Positions 1-8,997 of a stretch of 64,000 nucleotides of DNA are shown here, piece by piece. The translations under genes and the position numbers were made by a program. Source of the stretch: Myxococcota bacterium (lineage in GTDB: Bacteria > Myxococcota_A > Polyangia > Polyangiales > Houyiibacteriaceae); NCBI GenBank assembly GCA_028284955.1, contig JANQQS010000115.1, positions 33,779 to 97,778 of the forward strand, given 5' to 3'. Under the pieces are notes generated by a model that saw only the letters and a list, made by a program, of their open reading frames with translations, searched no databases and was not told the DNA's origin. Positions within the stretch are counted from its first letter, which is position 1, and each line of letters begins with the position of its first letter.

Positions 1-104
1 GGCTCGGCATCCGAAGTGCCCACGTCGTATCAAACGACGATTCAACTTTTGGGGGACACGTTGCTGACTTCGAATACTCCACATCGTATGGTCCAGAGGA
101 GTAT

Positions 105-827
105 ATGCTCGGACCCTTTCACGAAGCGATCGTGTACGTTGACGAGAGTGGCGACCATGGCCCGGTGTCGCAGGATTACCCCGTGTTCGTTCTGGCCTTC
201 TGCATCTTCGACAAGAGCGACTACGCCGAGAACACAACGACTCGTGTACAACGCTTCAAGTTCAAGTATTTTGGGCACGATGCTTTGGTGCTGCACGAAC
301 GCGACATTCGGAAGGAGCAGCCGCCGTTCGATATTCTTCGCCGACCGGGAGTGCGAGATGCCTTCTACGAAGATCTCAATCGTCTTATCGAGGAGACTCA
401 GTTCACACTCGTGGCCGCGGCGATTCGAAAAGACAAGATCGGCGGTTCTGTCGATGTGTACTCGTTGGCGATGGAGTTCGGTCTGGAGCGTATCGCTCTT
501 CACTTCAATCTGAAGCCAAACGATCCAAAGCTCCACGTTGTTTGCGAGAGTCGAGGAAAGCGAGAAGATGATGAGATGGAGTTGGCGTTCAGGCGTATTT
601 GTGCGGGCAGCAATTTTCGAAATCTAGTTTTGCCGTGTGACCTAGTGTTCGCGAGGAAAGAGCGAAGTCATGCTGGCATGGAGTTCGCCGATCTTATAGC
701 TCGCCCCATTGGGCGACATGTACTTCAGCCGCAGCAAGCCAACAGAGCCTGGGACATCCTGGAAAAGAAGTTTCGACGCGGGCCAAACGGTGGGGCACGT
801 GGGTGGGGGCTCAAGGTGTTCCCTTAA
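105..827 (+). CDS. DUF3800 domain protein (predicted RNase H-fold)
   Basis: A 240-residue protein with the DUF3800 hallmark near its N-terminus, YVDESGD (about residues 11-17, with the D and E that would sit in the active site), and a C-terminal GMEFADLIARPIG segment that supplies the second acidic cluster. The family has a predicted RNase H-like fold and is often found in mobile or defence contexts, but no substrate is established. The ATG is preceded by GAGGAG three bases upstream, a slightly short spacing. The first 104 bases of the window hold no recognisable gene part. No neighbouring mobility gene is visible, so its role here is unknown. Confidence 0.8.
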   Translation: MLGPFHEAIVYVDESGDHGPVSQDYPVFVLAFCIFDKSDYAENTTTRVQRFKFKYFGHDALVLHERDIRKEQPPFDILRRPGVRDAFYEDLNRLIEETQFTLVAAAIRKDKIGGSVDVYSLAMEFGLERIALHFNLKPNDPKLHVVCESRGKREDDEMELAFRRICAGSNFRNLVLPCDLVFARKERSHAGMEFADLIARPIGRHVLQPQQANRAWDILEKKFRRGPNGGARGWGLKVFP

Positions 828-1156
828 AACGAAACGCCCCGGCAACACCGAGGCGAAGCGCCGACCGAGCCAACCCAGTCCACTACTTAAGGTGGGCAGG
901 ATGACGCAATCTGTCAAGAGAGGAGAACCAACGGCCCGTTCTTGCTTTTTCCATGGCTTGTGCAGCTCGGACCGGATCAGCGTCAATGAAGCGGTGGTTG
1001 GTTCAGGCTACAACAGCTCGCCGCAGTTCAATCATGAGTTTAAACGGGTCACAAAGCGCACGCACTCCATACAATCTCAGCGCGTGGGTTGTCGAACTTC
1101 GTTCCGTGACGTGACATGTCTAGCCCGCGCGATATCGTGGGTGCCGGAACCTATCC
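828..1156. other. Intergenic, no gene seen
   Basis: This 329-base stretch separates the DUF3800 gene from the transporter gene. Neither strand offers an ORF with family resemblance. I see no tRNA, clear terminator or strong promoter in it. Confidence 0.6.
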
Positions 1157-3502
1157 ATGGGCGCGCGAAAGAAGTGTAAACCTTCAAGCCAGCAAGCTTC
1201 GTCGTTTGTTGTGGGCCTTGCGACCATCGTTGCCACGACGATGATCGCGCAACAAATCGCATCCAAAGCAATTCGTGACGGCTATTTTCTCGATCAGTTC
1301 GATGTCACGCTGCTGCCTGTTGCCGTGATCGCCGCGTCGATCGCGTCGTTTGCTTCGGCATTCGTCTTCGGACGGTTTATCTCGAAGGTTTCGCCGTTCG
1401 CTGCGGTTCCTATCTTGTTTGCGGTACACGGGGCTCTGTTCTTGGCAGAATCAGCTCTCGCAGCAGCCGCCCCCCGGGTGGTGGCCAGTCTTCTCTATCT
1501 TCATACGGCGGCGTTTGGGGGCGCAGTCGTTTCTGGTTTTTGGTCGGTCATCAACGAGCGTTTCGATCCGTACACCGCACGCCAAGTGATGGGAAAGATC
1601 GCCGGGGGTGCGACGTTTGGTGGCTTGCTTGGCGGCGCGCTCACTTGGTTCTTCTCGCAGTTGCAGGTACCTACCCTCCTGGCGGGACTCGGCGCGGCGA
1701 ACTGGATCTGCGGCCTTGTAACGCTGATGATGATCCGAACTTCATTGAATGAGCCGGCGACTTCTGGACAAGAACCGCGTGTGGCAAAAGACCGTTCTGA
1801 CGTGCCGGCTCCTGTTCGCTTATTCGACGGAATTTCGGTCCTGTTGAAGGATGCGTATCCACGCAATATCGGGTTGCTTGTCCTTTTTGGAGCCGCGACA
1901 ACCTCGCTCGTCGACTATGCGTTCAAAGCCGATGTGAGCGCTGATAGCGAGTCGCTCGTTGGTTTCTTCGCGATGTTTTATACCGCGACCGGCGTGTTGA
2001 CGTTTTTGGTTCAGACGTTCGCCACCCATCGGGTTCTGAAGCGAGCTGGCGTGGTTTCGACGGTGGCTGCGTTTCCGATCGTGATCGGAGTTGGGCTGTT
2101 CGTGGCGGTCTTGTTTCCTTCGCTTGTCGTTCTCGTCGCGGTTCGTGGCGCCATGATGGTGGTGGAAAACTCTTTTTACCGTTCTGGCTACGAACTGCTT
2201 TATACGGCGGTCCCTAAAAGACAAAAGCGAAGCGCGAAGATCCTCATTGATCTCGGCGCTGACCGGATCGGCACGGCGATAGGAAGCGGAATGGCATTAG
2301 CGCTTGTTGCTATCGCGGCCGCCTCTGTTAACCGCCTGCTTCTCGGCATTGCACTTACGGTGGCGCTCGCTTTGCTGGCGGTGTTGTTCCGGCTGCGTGC
2401 GGAGTATTTGACCTCGCTCGCGCATCGGATCCGCCGCTCCACCAACTCAGTGCCGCCACCAGATCCGTCTGCTGGCGGCACCCGCGCGCTCGCGAACACC
2501 TTCGTAGATGGTTCGTTCGCGTACCCTTCCAGCGATACGCCATCGTCGTCAACAACTCCAGGGCACGAAGCGACGACGCCTGATCTGTCTCACGAAGAGC
2601 TCATGGCCATGGTGTTCGTGCGCGCCGAAGCAAAGAAGTCGAAAGCTACGTCCAGCTACTCATCAGTGAGCTCGTCATCCAGCTCAGTGCGCTTGTCATC
2701 CAGCTCAGTGCGTTCGCCATCCAGTGAGGCCGAACCCGTTTCGTTGCTCGCGACCCCACTTGCCCAGTTGTTGCGGAGCCCCTCCGTCGACGACAAACGG
2801 TGGATGGCATTGTGCCGCCAGGCTCCCCAGGTTGTCGGACAATTGAGCGATGTGTTGCTCTCCGCACGTGAAACCATCGTGACGCGCATTCGGTCGGCCG
2901 AGCTTCTTGCCACCGTTCCGGCTCACCGTGTGGTGTCCGCGCTCGTCGAGGCTCTATCGAGCGACGAGTTTCGCGTGCGACGTTCGGCGGCGATCGCGCT
3001 GGTTCGGATCGTTCGACAACGGCCATCACTTGCCCCCAACAAGCGGTTGCTTTCCGAACTGGCGATCGCCGAGCTTAGGCGACCGGCGCGAACGCAAGAA
3101 GAGGACACTGCGTATGAGCTCACCTCCTCGTTTCGCAGCGACGCGCGAGGACAGCAGCTGGCGCCGAGTTTAGAACTCGTCTTCTTGCTGCTTTCGATCG
3201 CCGGCGACGAGGCAGCGCTGCGACTTGCGCTTGATGCGATTACGTCGAGCGACGCAGCGGAGCGAGGCACGGGGCTTGAGTATCTCGATAACTTGCTTCC
3301 TGCGAATGTGCGGTCTCAGATTCTTGGTCTCGTGGAGCATCCCGAGCGGACCCGAGCCAGTCACCATTGGCCCGCGGATACCATCGCCTCCATTGCTGCT
3401 CGAATTCGAATGAAGAAGATCGGCGTCAGCCAAGCGAGGCAGGAATACCGTCGGTTTCGACAAGCGGAATATTCTCGCGCGGACAAGGCTTTAGAGCTCT
3501 AA
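1157..3502 (+). CDS. MFS/NTT-like membrane transporter with C-terminal HEAT-like repeats
   Basis: A 781-residue protein. Residues about 17-420 form some ten to twelve hydrophobic segments, with a GKIAGGATFGGLLGG stretch resembling the ATP:ADP antiporter (NTT/TLC) branch of MFS-like carriers. A Ser-rich linker (about 460-530) follows. The rest (about 535-760) is helical with HEAT-like pairs (for example VVSALVEALSSDEFRVRRSAAIALVRI). Bacterial NTT-like carriers with HEAT tails are known from environmental deltaproteobacteria, but the transported substrate cannot be read from the sequence. The linker is encoded by a 21-base repeat (2674-2712). The gene ends four bases inside the convergent kinase gene. 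Confidence 0.6.
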   Translation: MGARKKCKPSSQQASSFVVGLATIVATTMIAQQIASKAIRDGYFLDQFDVTLLPVAVIAASIASFASAFVFGRFISKVSPFAAVPILFAVHGALFLAESALAAAAPRVVASLLYLHTAAFGGAVVSGFWSVINERFDPYTARQVMGKIAGGATFGGLLGGALTWFFSQLQVPTLLAGLGAANWICGLVTLMMIRTSLNEPATSGQEPRVAKDRSDVPAPVRLFDGISVLLKDAYPRNIGLLVLFGAATTSLVDYAFKADVSADSESLVGFFAMFYTATGVLTFLVQTFATHRVLKRAGVVSTVAAFPIVIGVGLFVAVLFPSLVVLVAVRGAMMVVENSFYRSGYELLYTAVPKRQKRSAKILIDLGADRIGTAIGSGMALALVAIAAASVNRLLLGIALTVALALLAVLFRLRAEYLTSLAHRIRRSTNSVPPPDPSAGGTRALANTFVDGSFAYPSSDTPSSSTTPGHEATTPDLSHEELMAMVFVRAEAKKSKATSSYSSVSSSSSSVRLSSSSVRSPSSEAEPVSLLATPLAQLLRSPSVDDKRWMALCRQAPQVVGQLSDVLLSARETIVTRIRSAELLATVPAHRVVSALVEALSSDEFRVRRSAAIALVRIVRQRPSLAPNKRLLSELAIAELRRPARTQEEDTAYELTSSFRSDARGQQLAPSLELVFLLLSIAGDEAALRLALDAITSSDAAERGTGLEYLDNLLPANVRSQILGLVEHPERTRASHHWPADTIASIAARIRMKKIGVSQARQEYRRFRQAEYSRADKALEL

Positions 3503-5049
3503 CTCGCGCGGACCAAATTGACGCCATTCTCTTGGGTGCTGGTCATGATTTCACGATGCTCAGTCCACCAAACACGTGCGTCATCACTGCTCCATGTTTC
3601 GTCGTTGGCGCACGCGAGGAGCAAATCTCGCAATGCATTTGCATCGCGAGGACGCGTCGCAGGGTCCTTGCGGAGGCACTGCATCATCAAGTCATCGAGA
3701 GCCCGACTGCCAGAGGAGGGTGGCTCCGGAATCGTTACAAGGTGGTCGCTCAAAATTTCTGCCAAGTCGCCGTTCGAAAACGGAGGTTCGCCCGTGGCCA
3801 AGAAATAGGCGGTGGCGCCGAGTGCATACACGTCGCTCTCCGGAGAAAACCCAGCTTCATCGACGATAACCTCCGGGGCGAGGTAGAACGGAGTCCCGGT
3901 CAGTGTCGATCTCTCTCGGGTGGATTCCTCTTGGTCCGCGGCCTTGGCCAGGTCATGGACCAAACCGAAGTCGAGCACCTTTAGTGTATCGAATTCTCCT
4001 CCGCGCTCGCATACCATCAGATTCGAGGGCTTGATATCTCGATGGACCAAACCACGCCGATGAGCTTCGCTAAGTGACCCCGCGGCTTGCATGAGCAGGT
4101 GGACGATCCTCGTCGCGGGCATTGGGCCGGTTCGCGCTACGATCTGTTCGAGTGTTGCTCCTTCGACGAACTCCATCGCGAAATAGAACACGCCATCCGG
4201 AGTTCGGCCGTAGTCGTAGATTTCGACGGTGTTCGGATGCGTGAGGCCGCTGGCGATTTGAACTTCCTGCTGAAAGCGCCCGCGTGCAGTCGCTTCTGTG
4301 GCGTCTTTGAGCAACTTGATGGCGGTCGGCCGGTTGAGCAATGCGTGCTTGGCTAGATAGACCTCGCCCATTCCGCCGCTTCCGATCCGATTTTGCAGCT
4401 CGTATTGGCCAAGCTTCGTCGCCGCTTGAACGCTGATTTGTAGGCCGTAGATGATATTGGAAGTGAGCGTGGTGACGACCACCACGACCACGCCGAACAT
4501 CGCCAGCCAGATCGAAGCCACAAGACTATTTTCGACGTTCGACTGCAACGTAAGCCCGACGAGACCGAGCATCGACAGCGATCCGACGACGGCGGTTCCC
4601 ACCGCCGGGCTCGGAACCAACGAGGACCGAAGTACCAACACGATCGTGACGGCCAATATGGCATACACCGGAGATTCAGGCCGAGGAACATCGACCAACC
4701 CAACCGTGATCCAGATGTAGTTTCCGTTGAGCAACAACGTGACCACGGCCTGGATGAGAACCGCCACATAAAAGCGCGGCAGCGTTTGTCGAACGTAGAT
4801 CCAGATGCCGCCATTGATCAGCGTCCAGACCCCCATTTGCACAAGAATTTCTTCTTGCCTCTCGTACTGGTTGCTGTCGATTCCCGATAGTCTCAGCCCG
4901 GCTGCACCCACCCACAAGAACAGGTTCATCAAAAAGGTGACCTTGAGGTACAGCTCAACCCTGCCTGCAAACGCGGAATCCATTCCGCCCGACAGACCGA
5001 GTTTCCTTCTGGCGGACGAGGAATTAGTGGACTGGGACTGAGTGCTCAT
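3499..5049 (-). CDS. Membrane-anchored Hanks-type Ser/Thr protein kinase
   Basis: The N-terminal third carries about six transmembrane segments, and the C-terminal half is a complete kinase domain: glycine loop GSGGMG, the AIKLL lysine strand, HRDIKPSN catalytic loop, DFG, and the activation-loop GTPFYLAPE. This order (membrane sensor first, kinase last) is the reverse of the usual PknB layout. I place the start at the ATG at 5049 because GAGGAG sits five bases before it; a start at 5064 is also open. It is convergent with the transporter gene, overlapping it by four bases. Its upstream region is a tandem repeat (5071-5162). The domain is catalytically intact; ligand and targets are unknown. 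Confidence 0.9.
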   Translation of the reverse strand: MSTQSQSTNSSSARRKLGLSGGMDSAFAGRVELYLKVTFLMNLFLWVGAAGLRLSGIDSNQYERQEEILVQMGVWTLINGGIWIYVRQTLPRFYVAVLIQAVVTLLLNGNYIWITVGLVDVPRPESPVYAILAVTIVLVLRSSLVPSPAVGTAVVGSLSMLGLVGLTLQSNVENSLVASIWLAMFGVVVVVVTTLTSNIIYGLQISVQAATKLGQYELQNRIGSGGMGEVYLAKHALLNRPTAIKLLKDATEATARGRFQQEVQIASGLTHPNTVEIYDYGRTPDGVFYFAMEFVEGATLEQIVARTGPMPATRIVHLLMQAAGSLSEAHRRGLVHRDIKPSNLMVCERGGEFDTLKVLDFGLVHDLAKAADQEESTRERSTLTGTPFYLAPEVIVDEAGFSPESDVYALGATAYFLATGEPPFSNGDLAEILSDHLVTIPEPPSSGSRALDDLMMQCLRKDPATRPRDANALRDLLLACANDETWSSDDARVWWTEHREIMTSTQENGVNLVRAS

Positions 5050-5070
5050 CCCGCTCCTCAACAATCGTTT

Positions 5071-5162
5071 TCATCCCCACATAGTTCATCCCCACATAGT
5101 TCATCCCCACATAGTTCGTCGCGGCATGGTTCCGTCGGGACATGGTTCCGTCCGGGCGTGGT
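5071..5162. repeat. Degenerate 15-16 bp tandem repeat upstream of a kinase gene
   Basis: Three perfect copies of TCATCCCCACATAGT (5071-5085, 5086-5100, 5101-5115) are followed by three diverged copies of 15-16 bases that keep the ...CATGGT or ...CGTGGT end. The array lies directly 5' of the minus-strand kinase gene, where its promoter or leader should be. Confidence 0.85.
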
Positions 5163-5309
5163 TCCTTGGTCATGTCTAATCGGATGTATCGATCTCTTCA
5201 CGATTTCGAAACCGTAGGTCACACGTTCGATTCGCGCCAGGAGTGCTTTTGTTTCGTCGCGCGCGCGCGATTCGTCTAAAATACTCGGTTGTTGACACTT
5301 CGGTGGAAT

Positions 5310-6650
5310 ATGCTCATCGCGGCGTCGTTGTTCGTGGCGTGTCGTCCCGGCCCGCCCACGCAAACGGTGGTGTGTGTCTATAGCGAAGCGCGGACGGCGG
5401 CGCTGGCCGACGAGCTCGAAGTCGTCGTGCGAGATGCCGAGGGCAACGAACAGCGACGCCAGGCGCAACCTTCCGACGACTTCGAGTTTCCTGCGCGCAT
5501 TCCCCTGGTCCCCAAAAGCTCAGCATCCTCGGGGTACCACGTAGAGGTCGAGCTACGCGGCGGAGGCATGGTGATCGGCCGTAGCTTGGCGCGTGGTGCC
5601 TATCAGAATGGGCAACTTATGGCGGAACGCATCTGGTTTTTGGATGCTTGCCTCGAAACCGACTGCGCAGCGGGTGAGCGCTGCGTGATTCAGAGCGGAG
5701 AAGCGACCTGTGTAGAAGCGACATCGTCCGCGGTGCGCGTTGAGGAGCGCAGTTTTGAAGCGTCGTGCCCCGCGGACGGAGGATGCTCCGGTGGGTGCGA
5801 CAATCCGTGCGAGTCCTGTGTGGATGGCGCGTGCGTGCCCCGCCCGGAAGGGAGCGCTTGCGGTCCCTGCGCTGAAGATCGCTGCGTCGCCGGGACTTGT
5901 GTGACGCGAGAACCGGGGTCGAATGCGATTTTGGCGCTGTATCGCTTCACGGAGGAGGAGCCGGCCAACGTTGTTCGCGACGCGGTGGGCGCTTTCGACG
6001 GGCTCATTCGCGGCGAACCGGAGTTCGTGGAGGACACGCCGAAACTTTGTGGCGCGGCGATTCAGTTCCCCATCGGTGCCGGGACCTTCGTGGAGATTCC
6101 TGACGATCCAGCGTGGGATATCGAGGATGGCTCGGTAGACTTTTGGGTGCGCTCAAGCCCGCAGGGGGCAGGGGCGCACCGTGGTTTGGTTTCGCGAGAC
6201 GCAGATTTTTCAGAACTCCCGGGTCATTTTGGGGTGTATCTGGACACCGAAGATCGGATCGTGGTGCGCATCCAATCGACGAACGACAGAATGGTGCTTT
6301 GTTCTGAGGAGACTCTCGAAACGAACCGATGGACTCACGTGGCCATCAACTTTGGTCGACCTGAAGGCGAGCTGTTTATCGATGGCGTCGAGGTAAGCGA
6401 GGCGTCTTCGGGCAGACAGATCAGAGCTCCTTGGGTCACCAATGAAAATTTTCGTATCACCTGCGGCGAAGGAAAAACCCTCGGGCTTGGCATTACTGGA
6501 AATGACAACCCTTGGGTGCTTGGAGCGAGTTCTCACGTTTCGGCAGAGGGCGCAGCGGAGCCCATCCAATGGTTTACCGGAGGTGCCATGGATACCTTGC
6601 ACATCAGCGCGGTGCGCCGCGATTTCGCTTCTATTTTTGCGGCGGAATGA
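5310..6650 (+). CDS. Putative lipoprotein with Cys-rich region and LamG/concanavalin-like domain
   Basis: From the ATG at 5310 the protein is 446 residues. It begins with a short signal sequence and a lipobox-like LFVAC. A Cys-rich stretch in the middle (CPADGGCSGGCDNPCESC) is typical of myxobacterial surface proteins. The C-terminal 220 residues read like a LamG/concanavalin-A lectin fold (ALYRFTEEEPANVVRDAVGAFDG, then DFWVRSS and WTHVAINFG). Such domains bind glycans or proteins at the cell surface. I chose ATG 5310 over the in-frame TTG at 5289 because the former has a GGTGG upstream and starts straight into the signal peptide. The specific ligand is unknown. Confidence 0.7.
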   Translation: MLIAASLFVACRPGPPTQTVVCVYSEARTAALADELEVVVRDAEGNEQRRQAQPSDDFEFPARIPLVPKSSASSGYHVEVELRGGGMVIGRSLARGAYQNGQLMAERIWFLDACLETDCAAGERCVIQSGEATCVEATSSAVRVEERSFEASCPADGGCSGGCDNPCESCVDGACVPRPEGSACGPCAEDRCVAGTCVTREPGSNAILALYRFTEEEPANVVRDAVGAFDGLIRGEPEFVEDTPKLCGAAIQFPIGAGTFVEIPDDPAWDIEDGSVDFWVRSSPQGAGAHRGLVSRDADFSELPGHFGVYLDTEDRIVVRIQSTNDRMVLCSEETLETNRWTHVAINFGRPEGELFIDGVEVSEASSGRQIRAPWVTNENFRITCGEGKTLGLGITGNDNPWVLGASSHVSAEGAAEPIQWFTGGAMDTLHISAVRRDFASIFAAE

Positions 6651-6662
6651 TCCTCTATTGGA

Positions 6663-7493
6663 TCACGGGACGCGCAATGTGCTCGTGACCCCGAACACAT
6701 CGTCTTCGAGCGCTTCGACATTCGAACGGCGGATTAAGAAACCTGCGCTTAGCGCCGCCGCAATCACGACGCCTGCGACTCCCACCCACAACCACGGAGA
6801 TCTACGTAGCGGGCGATCGGCCTTTGCATCTGCATTCGGCGCCGGAGGACCTCGGCCTTTGTTCGTACTCTGGAGCGCGGGATCGGGTGCCAACCAGACC
6901 GTGCGTCGCGCTCCGGCGCGTACTTCGATCTCTCGCCGGCTCATTCCGCCGCCTTCAAACTGCGCGGTCACGCGATGGCGCCCCGGGTCGACTCTCAACT
7001 CGAGACGTCGGTTGTTGGTCATCGTGCCGCGGTGGATTCGGTCCACCACCACGGTTGCGGAGTCGGCGATCCGGGTCTTCAGCTCTAGAGTGGCAAGAGA
7101 TTCTCTTGCTTGGTCTTGAAGCTGCGCTACTTGGGTTCGTTGTGTTGGGTCGAGATTGCCGTACTTGAGCTCCAGCAGATCTGTAAACACAACAAGCGCT
7201 TCGGAAAAGCGGTCCGCCGAAGAAAGCGCGACCCCAAGGTTGAACGCCGTGCCCGCATTGCGGACGAGATCGAGCGATCGACGAAGTGGCGCGACCGCGT
7301 CTTGAGGTCGCTCCGAATGCAGCGCTCGTCGTCCTTCTTCGAAGAGCGCGCGGGCTTGCTCTTGAACTGTTTCGTCTTCTGGCTTCCTATTGTCCGGCAG
7401 CAGAGGTTCTTGCCCGAACGCGAGCGAGACTGCTCCAAACGACAGCAATGTTCCGAACCACAGCCATGTGACGAGAAACCAGCGCATGTTCAT
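6663..7493 (-). CDS. TPR protein with signal peptide, PEGA-like region and C-terminal TM
   Basis: The N-terminus is a signal peptide (WFLVTWLWFGTLLSFGAVSLA). A TPR-like region follows (ALFEEGRRAL...AGTAFNLGVALSSADRFSEALVVF). The middle resembles a PEGA-type beta domain (RRLELRVDPGRHRVTAQFEGG), and the C-terminus has one membrane helix (WLWVGVAGVVIAAALSAGFL). The ATG at 7493 overlaps the kinase stop as ATGA, so the two are translationally coupled. TPR/PEGA proteins next to Ser/Thr kinases are frequent in myxobacteria and may act as periplasmic partners of the kinase; that role is inference. Confidence 0.7.
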   Translation of the reverse strand: MNMRWFLVTWLWFGTLLSFGAVSLAFGQEPLLPDNRKPEDETVQEQARALFEEGRRALHSERPQDAVAPLRRSLDLVRNAGTAFNLGVALSSADRFSEALVVFTDLLELKYGNLDPTQRTQVAQLQDQARESLATLELKTRIADSATVVVDRIHRGTMTNNRRLELRVDPGRHRVTAQFEGGGMSRREIEVRAGARRTVWLAPDPALQSTNKGRGPPAPNADAKADRPLRRSPWLWVGVAGVVIAAALSAGFLIRRSNVEALEDDVFGVTSTLRVP

Positions 7494-8944
7494 TGCCAAT
7501 CCCACGACGGCAACGCGCCGCGTTCTTGTTTCGCTGGCTTTGCCGGCGAAGATGGCTGGTCGGATGACGACGAACGCCTCCGCTTCATTGCGCGCCGGGG
7601 TTTGGTGGTCTTGCGGCGCCTGCGCTTCACCGGTTTTGCCTCGAAATCTTGCTCGTTCGCCGAGCGCGGCGCGGTCGAGGCTGTTTCAGAGGTTCGCGCG
7701 GACGGCTCGATCTCCTGCTGAACCGACGAAGCTCTAGAGTTGTCGGAATCTCCGCGCAACACCTTCTGATCCAATCTCTCCGCACGACCACCTGCTGTCG
7801 CATTCGTCGAATAAAGCATCCGGTATCCAATTATGCCGATCGCGGCTCCGAGCGCGATCATCAACGCGAGCGAGAACACGCGTCGCGGTTCCCATGCCTC
7901 GCGAAAAGGCCAAACGTGAAACGATCGATCCTTGGGTGATTCGCTCGGCTCTGCCTGCTGCGAGGCTTGCCGCGACGCTTGGTGAATGGCTTGCACCAAG
8001 CGCGTTCGGTCTTCTGCGCATAGCTCGGAGACATAGCTTGATACCGAGACACATTCATGAATCGATTTCTCATCGTGAATCATGTCGCCCAGGCGCTCGG
8101 CGACTTCATGTGCTGTCCGAGGACGAAATTCAGGTTCTTTGGCGAGCATTGACAGCAGGAGTTCAACCAGCGCATCGCTCACATCTTCTCGCTCTTCCCC
8201 GATATCAGGAGCTGGCTCAAGAAGACAACGGCGCGCCCCATCCACTTTCCCACCAGACGGGTAGAGCCGTCTGCCGGAGAGCAATTCGTAGAGCACAATG
8301 CCCAATGAAAAAATATCGGTGCGCCGCTCGACCTCGCGATACATGAGTTGCTCCGGCGCCATGTATCCAAATTTTCCCTTGATCACTCCAGATTGAGTAT
8401 GCGTTTGTCGACCCACCGCTTTCGCCACTCCGAAATCAGTGACCCGTGTGATTCCGTCAAAACCAACCAGCAAGTTGTGCGGGGATACATCTCGATGCAC
8501 CAAACCCAGCGGCTCTCCATCGTGCGCACGCAGCTCATGAGCGGCGTGGAGCCCAGACGCTGCTTGTTGCGCGATTTGTAGCGCTACATGAACGGGAATA
8601 CGTCTCGACTGCTCTGTGGCACGCTTGATCAACACCGAAACCGAAACCCCCTCAACAAACTCCATGGCGAGGAACGGTCCTCCAGCATCCACCCCGAGAT
8701 CGACCACGCTTACGACATGAGGGTGTCGTACAAGGCCTGCCAAGCGTGCCTCATCCATAAACATGGTGCGCACGTCGGGGTCTTTAGCGAGATGCGGATG
8801 CAGTCGCTTGATGGCGTAAATGCGTTCGAAGTCGCCGTTTCGGCGCACGCCGAGATAGACCGTCCCCATTCCCCCGGAGGCGATCTCGCTCAACAGAGTG
8901 TACGCGGTGTGGCTCTCGGTGGTGCGCGGGAAGGAGTAGTCCAC
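7490..8944 (-). CDS. Hanks-type Ser/Thr protein kinase with single TM and basic C-terminus
   Basis: A 484-residue kinase. The N-terminal domain has the glycine loop ASGGMGTVY, AIKRL lysine, HRDVSPHN catalytic loop, DFGVAK and GYMAPEQ, so it should be active. One membrane helix (RVFSLALMIALGAAIGIIGY) lies near residue 365, followed by a roughly 100-residue tail rich in Ser, Arg and Lys. The HRDVSPHN variant is common in myxobacterial kinases. The gene starts with GTG at 8944, is divergent from the winged-helix gene at 8998 with only 53 bases between them, and is coupled to the TPR gene downstream. Confidence 0.92.
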   Translation of the reverse strand: MDYSFPRTTESHTAYTLLSEIASGGMGTVYLGVRRNGDFERIYAIKRLHPHLAKDPDVRTMFMDEARLAGLVRHPHVVSVVDLGVDAGGPFLAMEFVEGVSVSVLIKRATEQSRRIPVHVALQIAQQAASGLHAAHELRAHDGEPLGLVHRDVSPHNLLVGFDGITRVTDFGVAKAVGRQTHTQSGVIKGKFGYMAPEQLMYREVERRTDIFSLGIVLYELLSGRRLYPSGGKVDGARRCLLEPAPDIGEEREDVSDALVELLLSMLAKEPEFRPRTAHEVAERLGDMIHDEKSIHECVSVSSYVSELCAEDRTRLVQAIHQASRQASQQAEPSESPKDRSFHVWPFREAWEPRRVFSLALMIALGAAIGIIGYRMLYSTNATAGGRAERLDQKVLRGDSDNSRASSVQQEIEPSARTSETASTAPRSANEQDFEAKPVKRRRRKTTKPRRAMKRRRSSSSDQPSSPAKPAKQERGALPSWDWQ

Positions 8945-8997
8945 GGTACTTCGACATTCTATTATAGGGATCCGCTACCCTGGTAGCCACGATCGTC

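Noticed and set aside
2674..2712. 21-base repeat inside the transporter gene as a regulatory array
   Set aside because: It is in frame, encodes the Ser-rich linker between the membrane and HEAT parts, and is explained as a coding low-complexity linker.
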